64,000 nucleotides of DNA from Bacteroidaceae bacterium (GTDB lineage: Bacteria > Bacteroidota > Bacteroidia > Bacteroidales > Bacteroidaceae): assembly GCA_017461345.1 (NCBI GenBank), contig JAFTYP010000013.1, positions 62,001 to 126,000 on the forward strand, read 5' to 3'. Shown one piece after another: positions 1-8,869 of the stretch. The translations under genes were made by a program, and so were the position numbers. The notes beneath the pieces are model-generated. The model was not told the DNA's origin. It made no database searches and saw only the letters and a list, made by a program, of their open reading frames with translations. Position 1 is the first letter of the stretch; the number at the start of each line of letters is the position of its first letter.

Positions 1-3000
1 AGAGACTGTTCATGGTAATAGTGGAACCTTCGGGTACATTGACAATCGTACGACGCGTTACACCTGCTCGGAAACTACCACCATAAACACCACTGTTCTG
101 ACCGCCAATCTGGCCACGTACCAAATCGACTACAGCGGCAGCAACAACGCCTGAACTATTCTCACTTGCGTCTGCCACAGCGACTCCCATGCCAAGACCA
201 CTGGCATCGCCAGAGCCAAAGACTTCCATTGCCTGGAAATAGGCCATATCCTGTGGAATATCAATAAGAACATAACTCTGGTCCTGGAACTCGTTCTGCT
301 CCTGGAAAGAAACAGATGTGGCAGCATAGCCTTGACCTGCGCCATAGACACGAGCAACCTTATTTGAGGTGTTATAACTTGATGGTTTGAAATTGACAAA
401 AGCATTACCCACATAAGGATATTCCGACACATGATCCTTGTACAATTCGGAATTATAGTCGTAAGATGCTTTTGCGCCACCGAAGATGTAATTTACACTT
501 CCCTGATTGTACTCAATATATGCCGAAGCCTTCAGTGCACTGCTATTGTACACCATGCCATTTGCTTCGGGACTAACCTTAGAGGAGAAATCGGTTGGGG
601 TTTGTATCTTGCCACCAAAGTCGTTGGCTCCATATACATTGTTTGTAACAGTGGGGAAGCCATTTGTACCAATATATACTTCTGTATGACCAACCACATC
701 GGCATTACATGCACCGCCAATGACATCATAAGCCGTACCACCATTGAGGTTTACAGTTGTATTGCCTCCAACCGGGCCTTCAAAACCACCGCCATAAAGT
801 TTGCCAGCGTTACTGTCGTCCATGAAATTGACCGTTGTGCTACCTTTGACAGTACCACCATAACCACCACCAAAGACCTTCAAGGCACCGCCTTCTGCAG
901 AGAAATCGACAGTTGTATTGCCCTCGATAGTTGCTTCTTCGCCATAGCCACCACCAAAGACAGTGAGCGGAGTAGCAAATACGTTGCCAGCATTAGCCGG
1001 AATACTATAGTCTAAATAACTTTCCTTTGTGGGGTTGCCATCAGCAAAAAAGTTATCAGGTATCAGGTTCTTCTGTACGCTAATACCTACGTTGCCATTG
1101 ACAATACCACTCTCGAAGCAACCGCCAAAGATGTTACCCTGATTACCTGCACCGACATTGGCCAATTCCGCTGGGGCAGGATTTACATCAAATATAATAC
1201 CATTTGCATCGATGAAAATCTTGTTCGATGTGCCAGACTCTCCTGTAACGCCACCAATATGCTTAACATTATTGTCCGATGCTGCTACATTTGCTGCATT
1301 ACAACCGCCAACTAACTTCTTTGTGATGATGATGGGTTTATCGAAAGCAATCTCGAACGCATCGGCAGATGTCATACTACCTACATTACCACCACCGAAG
1401 AACGAGCCAATACGTGCAAGTTTGGTTGTTTCTTCTGTTGTGTAGTAGTTACTGTCGAATGCATAAGTCGGCATACAATCCACTGCGGCTCCCAACATAT
1501 AGGTATCGAAGGTGGCTTGGTCTGTAAAATCCATCGTATTAACAGATTCGGTCGTTCCGCCTACGGCTACCGTTCCGTTCTTATACATGTCGAGCGTTAA
1601 TTCATCCACCATATTGGCACCATTACTTCCCAAGAATACGTCTTCAACCGTTACATTTTCGCCGATTTGCAAGTGAATTGCATCGGTAACGGTAGCACTG
1701 TTGCCACCACCAAAGACCTTGGAAATGGTTGTTCTGGCTTCGGGTGTACCTGCCACATGGATGTAGGATTTCTCTGTCTGCGGACGGAAAGCATTCAGCG
1801 ACTCAACACTGGAACTGCCTGCAGCATAATAAAGATCGCCATAAGTTAAGTGGTTTGACAAATTGGCATTGTCTGTATAAACATAAGAGCCATTGCCACC
1901 ACCGTAAACCTCTCCGTCGATGCTGCCAAGAATCTGCAAATCCGTACCATGATATACGGTTCCTGACACATCGTTACCACCATAGACATTCTTTATTTTA
2001 CCTGCTGTAACCAATACACGGGCAGCATAGTCTGCCTGGAATTCGTGTCCGTTCAGCGTTTCTGCTTCTGGTGCTGTTGTACCTGGATTTACATCTGCTT
2101 TACGGCAACCGCCATAGACATTCTCTACCACCATGTAGGCACTCTCGATGGGAAGGAAAATACCATTGGGGCTGGTCATTCCGCCTTCATTGCCTCCGCT
2201 GTAGAGGTCGTAAACAGAGCCTTTGGTAAGATGCCAAACAGGACGTATGGCCATATCTACCTTATTATTACCGCCAAAGACACGATTGAATTGTACATTG
2301 CCCTTGAAGGTTTCCGGATTCAAACCCATTGCCATCAGTCTATCATCGCTCAATACGGCAGGGTCAATCGACATGGGAGTTGATGCGTTGTTCAGCGAAA
2401 TCTCTGTGTTTTTGGTTACTGTAGCGAAGTTGCCACCGCCAAAGACATAACCGAAAGTACCGCCCTGTATATCAATATAGCCTTTTGGCAGTTCAGGCTT
2501 ACTCAAATCACTGAAAGAAACGGTTGTTCCCTCATTCTCACCATCACCAGGAACATCGACCATTGTCAATTCGCCGCCGGTGTAAACATCATCTTCTGAA
2601 TTGTGATAGTCGCCGTTGCCGCCTGCATAGAGTTGGCCGACGAAGATATGCTTATCTGCTGATTCGTTTTCTGCACTTGTGTGAACATAGGTGTTCGTGA
2701 TTATGCCATTTATGGTTTGCTCGCCATTTATGGAACCCGAAATATCGTTGCCACCATAAATATAGTTTACAACAAGATCTGTCTTTATGTTAGCCGCATC
2801 GACAAACACATCGCTGTATCCCTGAACATCGGCCATTCTGGCTCCACCAAAGATACTGCCACGCAAATCGCCGCCTCGCAGTACAACAGATGTGTTGCCA
2901 CCTAACTTGGCCTGGTTGCCGCCACCATAGATGTTCTGATAGATTGTACCAGCCTCAACAACAACTGAACTGTTACCAAACACATAGGCCGATTCGCCAT

Positions 3001-3406
3001 CGCCGGCACCGAACAAACCGCCGTGTATTGTTCCTGTCCAGTCAACATTGCCCACGATTCCGCCAATGCTGGTTTCATTGCTATTCACCGCAACACTCGT
3101 ACTACCATAGGTGCGGCCATTCTTGCCGCCACCAAACACAGTACGGACGGTTCCGCCATTGATAGTCACGCTTGTGGCTAACGTACTCTTGTCTGCTACG
3201 AAAGCAACATTCTCGGGAGCCGTTTCGTTGGTTATGCCATCGGCCAGATTTCCTGTACCAACCGCACCTTTATTACCGCCACCATAAACATCACCGCCAA
3301 TGGTAATTTGGGCATAGAGGTTATGAAAACTGATTTGCATCCCCATGAGGAGCAATATCATCAGAATCTTATTTGGTTTGATAACCATATTACGCTTATT
3401 AGGCAT
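1..3406 (-). CDS. Giant glycine-rich YGGGN-repeat secreted surface protein, C-terminus cut by window edge
   Basis: One frame stays open for 1,135 codons from ATG at 3404-3406 to the left edge, so the C-terminus is missing. The start MPNKRNMVIKPNKILMILLL leads into a signal peptide ending near LYAQ. The rest is a long run of degenerate modules, each of about 20-45 residues, ending in VYGGGN, VFGGGN, IYGGND or similar, which suggests a repetitive beta-solenoid. A VFLGSNGAN segment lies about two thirds along the visible part. Similar proteins are annotated as hypothetical surface proteins in Bacteroidales; I know of no proven function. It is the last visible gene of the fimbrial-type operon, starting 11 bp after the preceding stop, so a surface or adhesive role is an inference. 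Antisense short frames here are shadows. Confidence 0.85.
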   Translation of the reverse strand, partial: MPNKRNMVIKPNKILMILLLMGMQISFHNLYAQITIGGDVYGGGNKGAVGTGNLADGITNETAPENVAFVADKSTLATSVTINGGTVRTVFGGGKNGRTYGSTSVAVNSNETSIGGIVGNVDWTGTIHGGLFGAGDGESAYVFGNSSVVVEAGTIYQNIYGGGNQAKLGGNTSVVLRGGDLRGSIFGGARMADVQGYSDVFVDAANIKTDLVVNYIYGGNDISGSINGEQTINGIITNTYVHTSAENESADKHIFVGQLYAGGNGDYHNSEDDVYTGGELTMVDVPGDGENEGTTVSFSDLSKPELPKGYIDIQGGTFGYVFGGGNFATVTKNTEISLNNASTPMSIDPAVLSDDRLMAMGLNPETFKGNVQFNRVFGGNNKVDMAIRPVWHLTKGSVYDLYSGGNEGGMTSPNGIFLPIESAYMVVENVYGGCRKADVNPGTTAPEAETLNGHEFQADYAARVLVTAGKIKNVYGGNDVSGTVYHGTDLQILGSIDGEVYGGGNGSYVYTDNANLSNHLTYGDLYYAAGSSSVESLNAFRPQTEKSYIHVAGTPEARTTISKVFGGGNSATVTDAIHLQIGENVTVEDVFLGSNGANMVDELTLDMYKNGTVAVGGTTESVNTMDFTDQATFDTYMLGAAVDCMPTYAFDSNYYTTEETTKLARIGSFFGGGNVGSMTSADAFEIAFDKPIIITKKLVGGCNAANVAASDNNVKHIGGVTGESGTSNKIFIDANGIIFDVNPAPAELANVGAGNQGNIFGGCFESGIVNGNVGISVQKNLIPDNFFADGNPTKESYLDYSIPANAGNVFATPLTVFGGGYGEEATIEGNTTVDFSAEGGALKVFGGGYGGTVKGSTTVNFMDDSNAGKLYGGGFEGPVGGNTTVNLNGGTAYDVIGGACNADVVGHTEVYIGTNGFPTVTNNVYGANDFGGKIQTPTDFSSKVSPEANGMVYNSSALKASAYIEYNQGSVNYIFGGAKASYDYNSELYKDHVSEYPYVGNAFVNFKPSSYNTSNKVARVYGAGQGYAATSVSFQEQNEFQDQSYVLIDIPQDMAYFQAMEVFGSGDASGLGMGVAVADASENSSGVVAAAVVDLVRGQIGGQNSGVYGGSFRAGVTRRTIVNVPEGSTITMNSL

Positions 3407-3417
3407 ATATTTGCTAA

Positions 3418-4629
3418 TTATGGATTCGTTGTTATGCTGATAGTTGGATTATCGAGGTCTGTACCAGACAACTGATAGAGGTAATCGGGAGCGACTTTCA
3501 GGTTGACGCTGACTATTTCGCCTGCACCGATTTCTTTCAATTTAGGTATCAGAGTCGTATTGATTTTGTTTTCTATCACATTGTCTTTTCGAATGAGATT
3601 GCCCTGCTTGTCATAAACGTTGTATGTCGTACGAAGCACAAAGTCGCTGACCAAATTAGGTACGAAGCAACCCAAGAAGTCTTCCGGCGTTGTTTCGGGG
3701 ACCTCGAACTCTGGATCACTACCTTCCCAGGGGAAGAGAGTTGTAGATGTGGTTGTTGGCTCACCTACAGCCGTATATGAAGTGTATGTGACTGCATTGG
3801 GGCCAACAGGATCTTCTTCGTCTTCGTTTGCCACAAACTTCACTGTCAAATCGACCTTTGCAGAGATTTCTTCTGCAATGAGTTCCAGTTTGGTAACCTT
3901 GATGCAACGCAACTTGTGGTATGCAGGGTCGATACTGCATCGGAAGTGAATACCAGCATAGATATGTTTCAGCAAGACAAAAATGCGATTCTCGCCATTA
4001 GCCATGCCCTTGTATCCGAAACTGCCTAACTTGATGGGTGTCTGCGGACCTGTAATCTTCTCTTCTGCTGTAGCATTGCGAACGCCGACAAGGACACAAA
4101 CGTCGGCCGAAGTCAACGATTCATAGTTCTTAATCGTCAGTTGGGCACCTTTTGCATATCCTTTGTCCGGACCGGATTTTTCGGCATCAGTCAAATCAGG
4201 CAAAGGACTGATGACTGCTCTGTCTGCGTCTCCTCGAGGCATAAAGCCATAAATATAATATTGAGTGCCCTCTGTCACAGTAACAGTTGACTTCCATACA
4301 CTTATGCCATCCTCTATTCCCTGATATATGAAGTCGCCCAGAGAGGATTCCTTTTCTGGTGTCATGAACACACTAATGGTCTTATTTGGCGGCGAGGTGG
4401 TAGGATAGAGTTGGTCGTACGGAATATAGTCCTTTGGAAGATTATTCTCATAGACGGCACGTGTTGTTCCCTGTTTCTGCACGTCAAGGAAAGGAGCGGT
4501 AAGAGATACCAACTCCATTGTGTGATGCTTCTGCTCCCCGGCAGGTGGTTCGGGTTCGTTCTGACAGGCTGCCAGTAGCATCATGCCAACAAAGCACAAC
4601 AATAATTTTATGTCTTTTATATGAATCAT
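3418..4629 (-). CDS. Fimbrillin-like (Mfa-like) lipoprotein
   Basis: 403 aa. The N-terminus carries a lipoprotein signal with lipobox LLAAC (Cys22), so it is probably lipidated and exported. Residues 55-58 read TTRA; an Arg-Ala here after a short linker is typical of Bacteroidales fimbrillins, where an Arg-specific protease removes the leader. The remainder is beta-rich with no catalytic motif and ends in a strand-like SGTDLDNPTISITTNP. Family placement (Mfa_like/FimB-like) rests on leader, length and context, not on a clear signature. It sits 36 bp downstream of a second fimbrillin-like gene and 11 bp upstream of the YGGGN protein, so it is probably a minor or accessory subunit. Confidence 0.7.
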   Translation of the reverse strand: MIHIKDIKLLLCFVGMMLLAACQNEPEPPAGEQKHHTMELVSLTAPFLDVQKQGTTRAVYENNLPKDYIPYDQLYPTTSPPNKTISVFMTPEKESSLGDFIYQGIEDGISVWKSTVTVTEGTQYYIYGFMPRGDADRAVISPLPDLTDAEKSGPDKGYAKGAQLTIKNYESLTSADVCVLVGVRNATAEEKITGPQTPIKLGSFGYKGMANGENRIFVLLKHIYAGIHFRCSIDPAYHKLRCIKVTKLELIAEEISAKVDLTVKFVANEDEEDPVGPNAVTYTSYTAVGEPTTTSTTLFPWEGSDPEFEVPETTPEDFLGCFVPNLVSDFVLRTTYNVYDKQGNLIRKDNVIENKINTTLIPKLKEIGAGEIVSVNLKVAPDYLYQLSGTDLDNPTISITTNP

Positions 4630-4665
4630 TTTATTTCTTTGCTTGTATATTCCACTTCTCTTTCC

Positions 4666-5838
4666 TTACCAATTGAATACCGGATGGTCAACGGGTGGCA
4701 TGACCTCTACCCAGTCTTTGACAGCAACCTGTATGACGTCGATGGTTACGCCGCCCTTCTCGTTGATCTTGAACACATAGGTATATTCGTGACCGGCCTT
4801 CCAGGTCATGTATGGGGCAGGAACTGTGGCAGTCTTAATATCTGGCGACGAAACTGCCACCTCGAGTATGTAACTGCCTTGTTTTTCTGCAGGAAGAACG
4901 TTGTACCACTTCTCCACCGTATTGGGCCATGTAGTTGGTTTGTCATCGGCTGGTACGTCTTCGGGAATTTCGGAGGGGTCGGGAGTGCGATACCAGTCGA
5001 TAGTAAAGGCATCGATGCCTCCTGTTTGTTCTACAGACCATGTCTCCTTTGTGCCTGTGCCTGTCAGAGGATATGTAATGGTTACATTGCCCACAGCCGG
5101 AATCTTGGGGCTGCCCGCATCGGGGTCTGGTGTTGGATAAAACCTGATTTTGTCGAGTGCCTCGCGACCGAAGTCGAGACCATCGACAAACGTGAACATG
5201 AAACGTACACGGGCAAAGGGTTTCAGGAAACTTAAGGTTACAGGCTTTCCGTAGGCTGCTTCCTTATTGTTGCTGAACCACAACTCGGAGAAATAGGGGG
5301 CTGCGTCGGCTTTGGCATCTGTGGTTGCATCTACGGCTGCTGTGAACGAGATCTTTGTGTCGTCGGAGGTATCTACTGTCACTTCCGACGGATCTACTGC
5401 AGGCACATCAGAGGCATTACCCTGGGCATAAGCCATGAAGCGATATGCGGAAGCCGAGTAATCCCAATACTTGATGTACTGATTGCCTATTCCCACATAC
5501 TCCCAGTCGTTGGTGTTGGACGTTGTAGTGTTTGCTGTGCCGTTGCCCCACATGACGGTATATCCGGGCATCACCGCCTGGCTGCCGGTGTAGTTGGCAC
5601 CACTTACGGCTGTGTTCTTGTACGACCAGACCTTGAAGGCCTTGCTGTCGAGCACTTCCTCCAGCCCTCTGTCGGCGCGCGATACGACTTCTCCGCCTTG
5701 CAAACTGCCAGAGAAGCAAATGGGCTTCTGCTGTCCCTGTTCCGGATCGACCACCTCGCTGTTGGTGCAGGCGGAGAAACCAATGGCGAACAGGAGCAAA
5801 AGACTCGCACTGAGGTTTATGTATTTTTTCTTCTTCAT
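4666..5838 (-). CDS. Fimbrillin family lipoprotein
   Basis: 390 aa using the ATG at 5836-5838; the open frame extends to 5976 but the upstream 46 residues are unlike a leader, whereas MKKKKYINLSASLLLLFAIG starts a clean lipoprotein signal with lipobox FSAC (Cys24). SRA occurs at 53-55, as in fimbrillins. The segment QYIKYWDYSASAYRFMAYAQ has a close counterpart in the 545-aa neighbour (QYIKYWDYSASEYNFVAGSP), showing the two genes are paralogues. This aromatic IKYWD motif is common in Mfa_like_1 proteins. The gene lies between two other fimbrillin-type genes and is probably a pilus subunit, major or accessory. Substrate or receptor cannot be told from sequence. Confidence 0.8.
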   Translation of the reverse strand: MKKKKYINLSASLLLLFAIGFSACTNSEVVDPEQGQQKPICFSGSLQGGEVVSRADRGLEEVLDSKAFKVWSYKNTAVSGANYTGSQAVMPGYTVMWGNGTANTTTSNTNDWEYVGIGNQYIKYWDYSASAYRFMAYAQGNASDVPAVDPSEVTVDTSDDTKISFTAAVDATTDAKADAAPYFSELWFSNNKEAAYGKPVTLSFLKPFARVRFMFTFVDGLDFGREALDKIRFYPTPDPDAGSPKIPAVGNVTITYPLTGTGTKETWSVEQTGGIDAFTIDWYRTPDPSEIPEDVPADDKPTTWPNTVEKWYNVLPAEKQGSYILEVAVSSPDIKTATVPAPYMTWKAGHEYTYVFKINEKGGVTIDVIQVAVKDWVEVMPPVDHPVFNW

Positions 5839-5963
5839 CTTTCTGCGCTCGTAGCAATGACGACCGTCGCCATTGCTCGAAATTGTTGCCATTGTCATGG
5901 CGTGGTTAAAGTATAGTTGCCAAGCAGGGAGTCGAACCCTACTTGGCATAAAAGAGATTGTTA

Positions 5964-7601
5964 TTATTCTACGCAAACAACCTTGTAAGCATAAGCACCA
6001 GCAGCATACTCATATTGGATAGCATAGTAGCCGGCAGCACCAGGAGTGAATGAACCATACTTGCCATCTTCATAAGTCACAGCGCCAACAGTTTCGCCAC
6101 TACCAACAGTAAATGTAGTTTCACCTGTTGTAGGAGCAGTAAGGATAAGGTCTGCCTCTGTCTTAGCACCGTCAAACGCAAATACCTTAACCTTGTCTGT
6201 CAACACTTCCAACACACCAGTTTCGTCGTTCTGAGCAGTTACGTAGATAGCCTTACCAGTAACATACTTCATCGCATCAGCGAAACCTACCTGGTATGTT
6301 GTAATAGAAGGAGTGCTAACTGTAGTAACAGTACCCTGTGCTGTACCATCCTCTTCCTCAACTACAACAGCGTCGAATGTGATGGGGAACAAACCTTCGG
6401 GATCTTTGCCTACCTCACCAGTTGTACCATTGGTGTTGTCGCTAATCTTGAAGATATAAGTGTAACTGGTGTTTTGAGCCCACTTAGCGTATGCAGCAGG
6501 AATAGCAGCAGTAGCACCGGTAACCTTGATGGTCTCTGCACCATCCAAAGCAGTCAGTGTGTAGTCGCACTTAACAAGGAGGGGGGCAGCAGTTGTAGCG
6601 GTTGCTGTAGGAATAACGGTGAAATAGCCTGTTGAAACCGCCATATCACCATCCTTACCATAGAGTTCTGCTATCGTAGCATCAGTATAAGACTTGCTTG
6701 TAACGCTATCCAACGCACCACCATACCAGTTGTTAGCCGTTGTCAAACCAGCCTCCTCATAGGCAAATTCATAAGAAGGAGTTGTCCAGTCATAGGTAAT
6801 GGTTGCTGTTGCATTTGTCGCCCCAGTGAAGTATTCGGGATTTGTAGAAGAAGTAAGAATTATGTTTTTGTCTGTTTCCGCAGATGCATTCCATTTACCA
6901 TCCGTACCCACTTTATAGAAATTGATAGCCGAAATTCTGTAACCAGGAATTGTCTCGAATACACCTACGCGAACAAAACTCTGCTGACGTACAAAATTAA
7001 ACGTTACAGAGTTGTTGTAGTTAGCCTTTTCAACCTTCACAGGATTTGCGATATAAATAGGATCTGTGCTGATTGCCGTACCATTATTAGGATTGAGGTG
7101 ACCTGCAATACCTGTTACAGTAGCACTTTCAATCTGATGATTGTTAACATGATACTCAAATGCCTTAACAGGAGAACCTGCTACAAAATTGTATTCGGAT
7201 GCAGAGTAGTCCCAATACTTGATGTACTGTGCTTTACCTATTGTGTTTTTATCTGAACCATATTCTTGAGTTTCCGGTCCTACATATTCCCAAGCAAATT
7301 GATCACCTTGGTTTGCATCAGGGTTAGATGTGGTAACATCAGTTTGGCTCCAAAGCACATAGTTTTCAAATACGGAAGAATAAGTTTCGCCTGTCTTCTT
7401 CACGCCATAAAACTTGATCTGATCGTCAAGCATTTGGGCAATAGTACCAGTGTTGCTGGTAGCACGTGTCATTTTGCCGGAAGCACCGCTGAACACGATC
7501 TTTCCGTTCTGCTGCGGAGCCTCGCCAATGTACTCGCTCTGAGTGCAGCCTACCAACATTGTACCAGACAATGCCAGCATCATAATTGAACTTTTTTTCA
7601 T
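5964..7601 (-). CDS. Fimbrillin family lipoprotein, candidate major pilin
   Basis: 545 aa. Lipoprotein signal with lipobox LVGC (Cys19) and a TRA motif at 45-47, the expected processing position for Bacteroidales pilins. It contains QYIKYWDYSAS in common with the next gene and many Thr/Ala-rich beta strands. It is the longest of the three fimbrillin-like genes and the first after the DUF3575/DUF5119 pair, separated from DUF5119 by a 113-bp AT-rich spacer with a C7 run at 7672-7678. The longer spacer may allow separate expression or mRNA processing, as for a major subunit; this is inference. A G6 run occurs inside the gene near 6591. Confidence 0.8.
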   Translation of the reverse strand: MKKSSIMMLALSGTMLVGCTQSEYIGEAPQQNGKIVFSGASGKMTRATSNTGTIAQMLDDQIKFYGVKKTGETYSSVFENYVLWSQTDVTTSNPDANQGDQFAWEYVGPETQEYGSDKNTIGKAQYIKYWDYSASEYNFVAGSPVKAFEYHVNNHQIESATVTGIAGHLNPNNGTAISTDPIYIANPVKVEKANYNNSVTFNFVRQQSFVRVGVFETIPGYRISAINFYKVGTDGKWNASAETDKNIILTSSTNPEYFTGATNATATITYDWTTPSYEFAYEEAGLTTANNWYGGALDSVTSKSYTDATIAELYGKDGDMAVSTGYFTVIPTATATTAAPLLVKCDYTLTALDGAETIKVTGATAAIPAAYAKWAQNTSYTYIFKISDNTNGTTGEVGKDPEGLFPITFDAVVVEEEDGTAQGTVTTVSTPSITTYQVGFADAMKYVTGKAIYVTAQNDETGVLEVLTDKVKVFAFDGAKTEADLILTAPTTGETTFTVGSGETVGAVTYEDGKYGSFTPGAAGYYAIQYEYAAGAYAYKVVCVE

Positions 7602-7714
7602 AACTTTAATTTAATTAATAAAACAAAATGTTAATAAAATATATGTGTGATATTCTTGTTGTCTTTGTCTTCCCCCCCTGGGTGCATACTTCTGTGCGCC
7701 CAAAGCGGGATGGC

Positions 7715-8869
7715 TTACATGTCGAAGATGTGTGTGCCGCCATCCTCTACGTCCTTGACCACAGCATCGAAGCCGGAGCCGCCGGGACGTTTTGGCATGG
7801 GAACGGTGTCCATGTCGAGTTCTACGGTAATAACACCACCCTTATAACGTTCGCGCACCTGATTTGTGACGTCGAAGACAAAGGTTGAGTCCATACCGTT
7901 CATGAACTGCATCTGCACGTCGAGATAGTGTCGCTTGGTGTCCTTTCCGTCCTCGGCACGAGTAACGCGGTTGGCATTCTGTCCGCACATGCCGAAGGTC
8001 ATAAGGCGTCCGCCCACGATGTCCACCCTTTCGCCATTCTTGAACTCCTTGTCGTTCTTCAGTCGCATCTTGAAGTTGACGGCGATGGCATCGTCGCCGG
8101 TAATGCCGGTATTGAGGCTTGTGGAGCGTGCCATGCCCGAGAGATTGGCAGAACCGGGCACAAGCGTGATACGTCCTCTGTTGTTGTGAAGAATGATTTG
8201 TGGCAGATAGATGTATGTGATTGGTTCGAGATACATCTTGAGCCTCTTTATCCACATGTTGCTTTCTTCCTCGAAGACGAAGCCATCCAGGTTCTTGTTT
8301 ATCTCTATTCCCTTTTCGCAAACGGAGAAGAGTTGTTCGGGTTCGTAGAAGGAGTTCTCGTAGCGGGGTGCATGATAGCGTGTTCTGTACATCGTGGAGT
8401 TGGTGTAGGCCATGATGTCTTCGTCGAAAGAAGACTTCTCGTCGAAACGTATGCTCTGCACACCGTCGAGGGTATTGACGTCGTTCCAGACAAGGATGTC
8501 CCAGAAACCCCAGTCGTAAGGTGCACGGAAGGAGCGACCCATGATGTAGGCAATTCTCTTATGGAGGCGTGGACCGAATGGCACTTCGCCGGTGTAGTAA
8601 CGGCGGACGTGGAAGTTATTGGGGTCTTCGTATTCCAGTTCTCCAAAGATGCGGCGATCCTCTTCGTCCCATCCGTAGAACCATTCCGAACGCCAGTTGT
8701 AGTCCATGCCCAGGGTTATGTCGTAGTCCCAATATGTGTCGAGGTTTACCTCCACGATGGGGAACGCCAGACCGGGATTGTCCACATCGTAGAGATGCAG
8801 GTCGGGCAGACGATAACAACTGGAGAATGCCAGCAAAGTCAGCAGGCAAACAATAACTATCTTTCTCAT
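7715..8869 (-). CDS. DUF5119 family lipoprotein of the fimbrial operon
   Basis: 384 aa. Lipobox FSSC (Cys18) follows a short hydrophobic leader. The body has the DUF5119 look: an early LHLYDVDNPG segment, repeated aromatic TYWDYD and NWRSEWFYGWDEED stretches, then a beta-rich half ending in VELDMDTVP. In Bacteroides and Prevotella such proteins lie directly beside DUF3575 and fimbrillin genes and are thought to be fimbrial anchor or assembly components. Here its ATG overlaps the stop of the DUF3575 gene by 4 bp (ATGA), pointing to translational coupling. Molecular function is unknown. Confidence 0.75.
   Translation of the reverse strand: MRKIVIVCLLTLLAFSSCYRLPDLHLYDVDNPGLAFPIVEVNLDTYWDYDITLGMDYNWRSEWFYGWDEEDRRIFGELEYEDPNNFHVRRYYTGEVPFGPRLHKRIAYIMGRSFRAPYDWGFWDILVWNDVNTLDGVQSIRFDEKSSFDEDIMAYTNSTMYRTRYHAPRYENSFYEPEQLFSVCEKGIEINKNLDGFVFEEESNMWIKRLKMYLEPITYIYLPQIILHNNRGRITLVPGSANLSGMARSTSLNTGITGDDAIAVNFKMRLKNDKEFKNGERVDIVGGRLMTFGMCGQNANRVTRAEDGKDTKRHYLDVQMQFMNGMDSTFVFDVTNQVRERYKGGVITVELDMDTVPMPKRPGGSGFDAVVKDVEDGGTHIFDM

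Noticed and set aside
431..3162. Several plus-strand and minus-strand frames of 60-194 codons
   Set aside because: All are out of frame with the single minus-strand reading frame that is open from 3406 to the window edge and encodes YGGGN repeats.
5839..5976. Extended N-terminus of the 390-aa fimbrillin
   Set aside because: Upstream residues are not leader-like, whereas a lipoprotein signal starts at 5838; the extension would also overlap the preceding gene.
7672..7720. Terminator between DUF5119 and the major fimbrillin
   Set aside because: A weak GGGCGCA/TGCACCC hairpin with one mismatch exists but no T run follows, so it was not listed as a terminator.
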